Positions 39,233 through 39,792 of a stretch of DNA of 39,792 nt are shown here, one piece after another. The notes under the pieces are model-generated. The model did not search any database, had not been told where the DNA came from, and saw only the letters and a list, made by a program, of their open reading frames with translations. The stretch comes from CAYGZM01 sp964354365 (GTDB lineage Bacteria > Planctomycetota > Phycisphaerae > Sedimentisphaerales > Anaerobacaceae), in the NCBI GenBank assembly GCA_964354365.1, contig CAYGZM010000018.1, forward strand, positions 1 to 39,792, given 5' to 3'. Each line of letters begins with the position of its first letter. Positions within the stretch are counted from its first letter, which is position 1. Position numbers and translations under genes: made by a program.

Positions 39233-39792
39233 ATGACACGATTGAATGGTTCTTTTAGAAGGCAGTTTTCGTTTTGCTGCATTTTGGTTTTACTCTTTGC
39301 GCTTCGGGGCTTTGGGAACGAGGCGCAGGACAGGACCGGCTGGATGAAGGATGCCAAGTGGGGCGTGATGACGCATTACCTGGCGGACTGGATCTCGCAG
39401 GCGCACAACGAGCGGATGAGCGTCGAGCGGTGGAATGAATTGGTTGACAGTTTCGATGCGGAGGGGCTGGCCGAGCAGATCAAGTCGTTTGGGGCGGGCT
39501 ACTACCTCGTCACCATAGGGCAAAACTCGGGGTACTATCTTTCTCCCAACGCAACATACGACCACTATGTCGGAATCCAGCCGAGCAGGTGTTCACGGCG
39601 GGCGAGATCAACGACGTGGAAAAGACGCTGATCCGGCGCGCGGCGGACGGTAAGGTGGATGGCGCGCGGATACACAAATTGAGCTACCTGGGCCAGATGT
39701 GGGGCAAGGGCGAGCCGCGTTACGAGGACCTGAGCCCGGTCGTTATTCCGTGGACGCGTAAGATCGTTGATGCCGGCGGCGCGATGACTTGG
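39233..39792 (+). pseudogene. Alpha-L-fucosidase-like gene with an internal deletion (3' end outside window)
   Basis: The frame from ATG 39233 encodes a signal peptide and then the N-terminus of a fucosidase-like glycosidase: WMKDAKWGVMTHYLADWISQ, AEQIKSFGAGYYLVTIGQNS and GYYLSPNATYDHYVGIQPS. It stops at 39629-39631. In another frame, from about 39580 to the window end, the C-terminal part of the same family continues: AEQVFTAGEIND, ARIHKLSYLGQMWGKGEPRY and KIVDAGGAMTW. The catalytic middle, roughly 150-200 residues in relatives, is missing. It is either a real deletion with frameshift or an assembly collapse. Confidence 0.7.

Overview
The window looks like a draft or metagenome scaffold of a Planctomycetota bacterium, most likely class Phycisphaerae. 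The lineage is inferred from gene content: ThuA, DUF1080 and ADP-ribosylglycohydrolase-type sugar genes, a PPi-type phosphofructokinase, a helix-turn-helix protein anchored by one C-terminal membrane helix, the family beginning MTTEARILANRLNAQKSTGP, and many short dispersed palindromic repeats, including one that translates as GWKPVP. Host genes are GC-rich. Several islands are clearly more AT-rich. A 100-N gap at 33614-33713 shows that this is scaffolded sequence.

Layout. 1-4.7 kb: the end of a fibronectin-III-like protein, a cyclase-fold-like protein, a secreted endonuclease/exonuclease/phosphatase (EEP) hydrolase, a pRiA4b ORF-3 protein with a nucleotidyltransferase, and small proteins. 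4.8-6.8 kb: larE, a MITE-like element, a small gene overlapping a second nucleotidyltransferase, and tRNA-Thr(CGT). 6.8-8.9 kb: a repeat-tailed hypothetical gene and a repeat-rich non-coding stretch. 8.5-11.3 kb: an AT-rich three-gene operon (winged-helix-like protein, ParA-type ATPase, stand-alone RelA/SpoT synthetase) behind a strong extended -10 promoter and a structured leader. 11.3-13.8 kb: dinD, a remnant of an MvaI/BcnI-type restriction enzyme and an AvaI/BsoBI-type restriction enzyme, bracketed by a direct repeat and followed by an attC-like palindrome. 14.2-17.3 kb: cupin, PPi-PFK, a TIR-bounded element and a mannonate oxidoreductase. 17.3-20.1 kb: a compact type II restriction-modification island (5-methylcytosine methyltransferase with a B3-like domain, HNH endonuclease, Vsr). 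20.2-22.5 kb: a HAD hydrolase and a LarA-family nickel racemase. 22.5-24.3 kb: a dGTPase-like HD enzyme overlapped by a nucleoside 2-deoxyribosyltransferase-like gene. 24.7-27 kb: 6-phosphogluconate dehydrogenase with mosaic composition, and the HTH-TM protein. 27.2-33.5 kb: a same-strand sugar-catabolism cluster (ThuA lipoprotein, two TIM-barrel isomerases, a DUF1080-ThuA fusion lipoprotein, a secreted ADP-ribosylglycohydrolase-like enzyme). 33.5-39.8 kb: repeats and the gap, a CPBP membrane protease, murA, an AsmA-like protein, GH97, and a broken fucosidase-like gene.

How the genes work together. The housekeeping part is glycolysis, pentose-phosphate and uronate metabolism, peptidoglycan synthesis and extracellular polysaccharide use. 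LarE probably makes the nickel-pincer cofactor used by the LarA homologue 16 kb away. The accessory part has the character of a defence and mobility region: an intact restriction-modification-Vsr set, an orphan restriction enzyme, a restriction-enzyme fossil, a dNTP-hydrolase pair and the ParA/RelA-SpoT operon. That operon is the best candidate here for an undescribed system. I propose that the alarmone-synthetase-fold protein is an effector controlled by the ATPase and the winged-helix protein.
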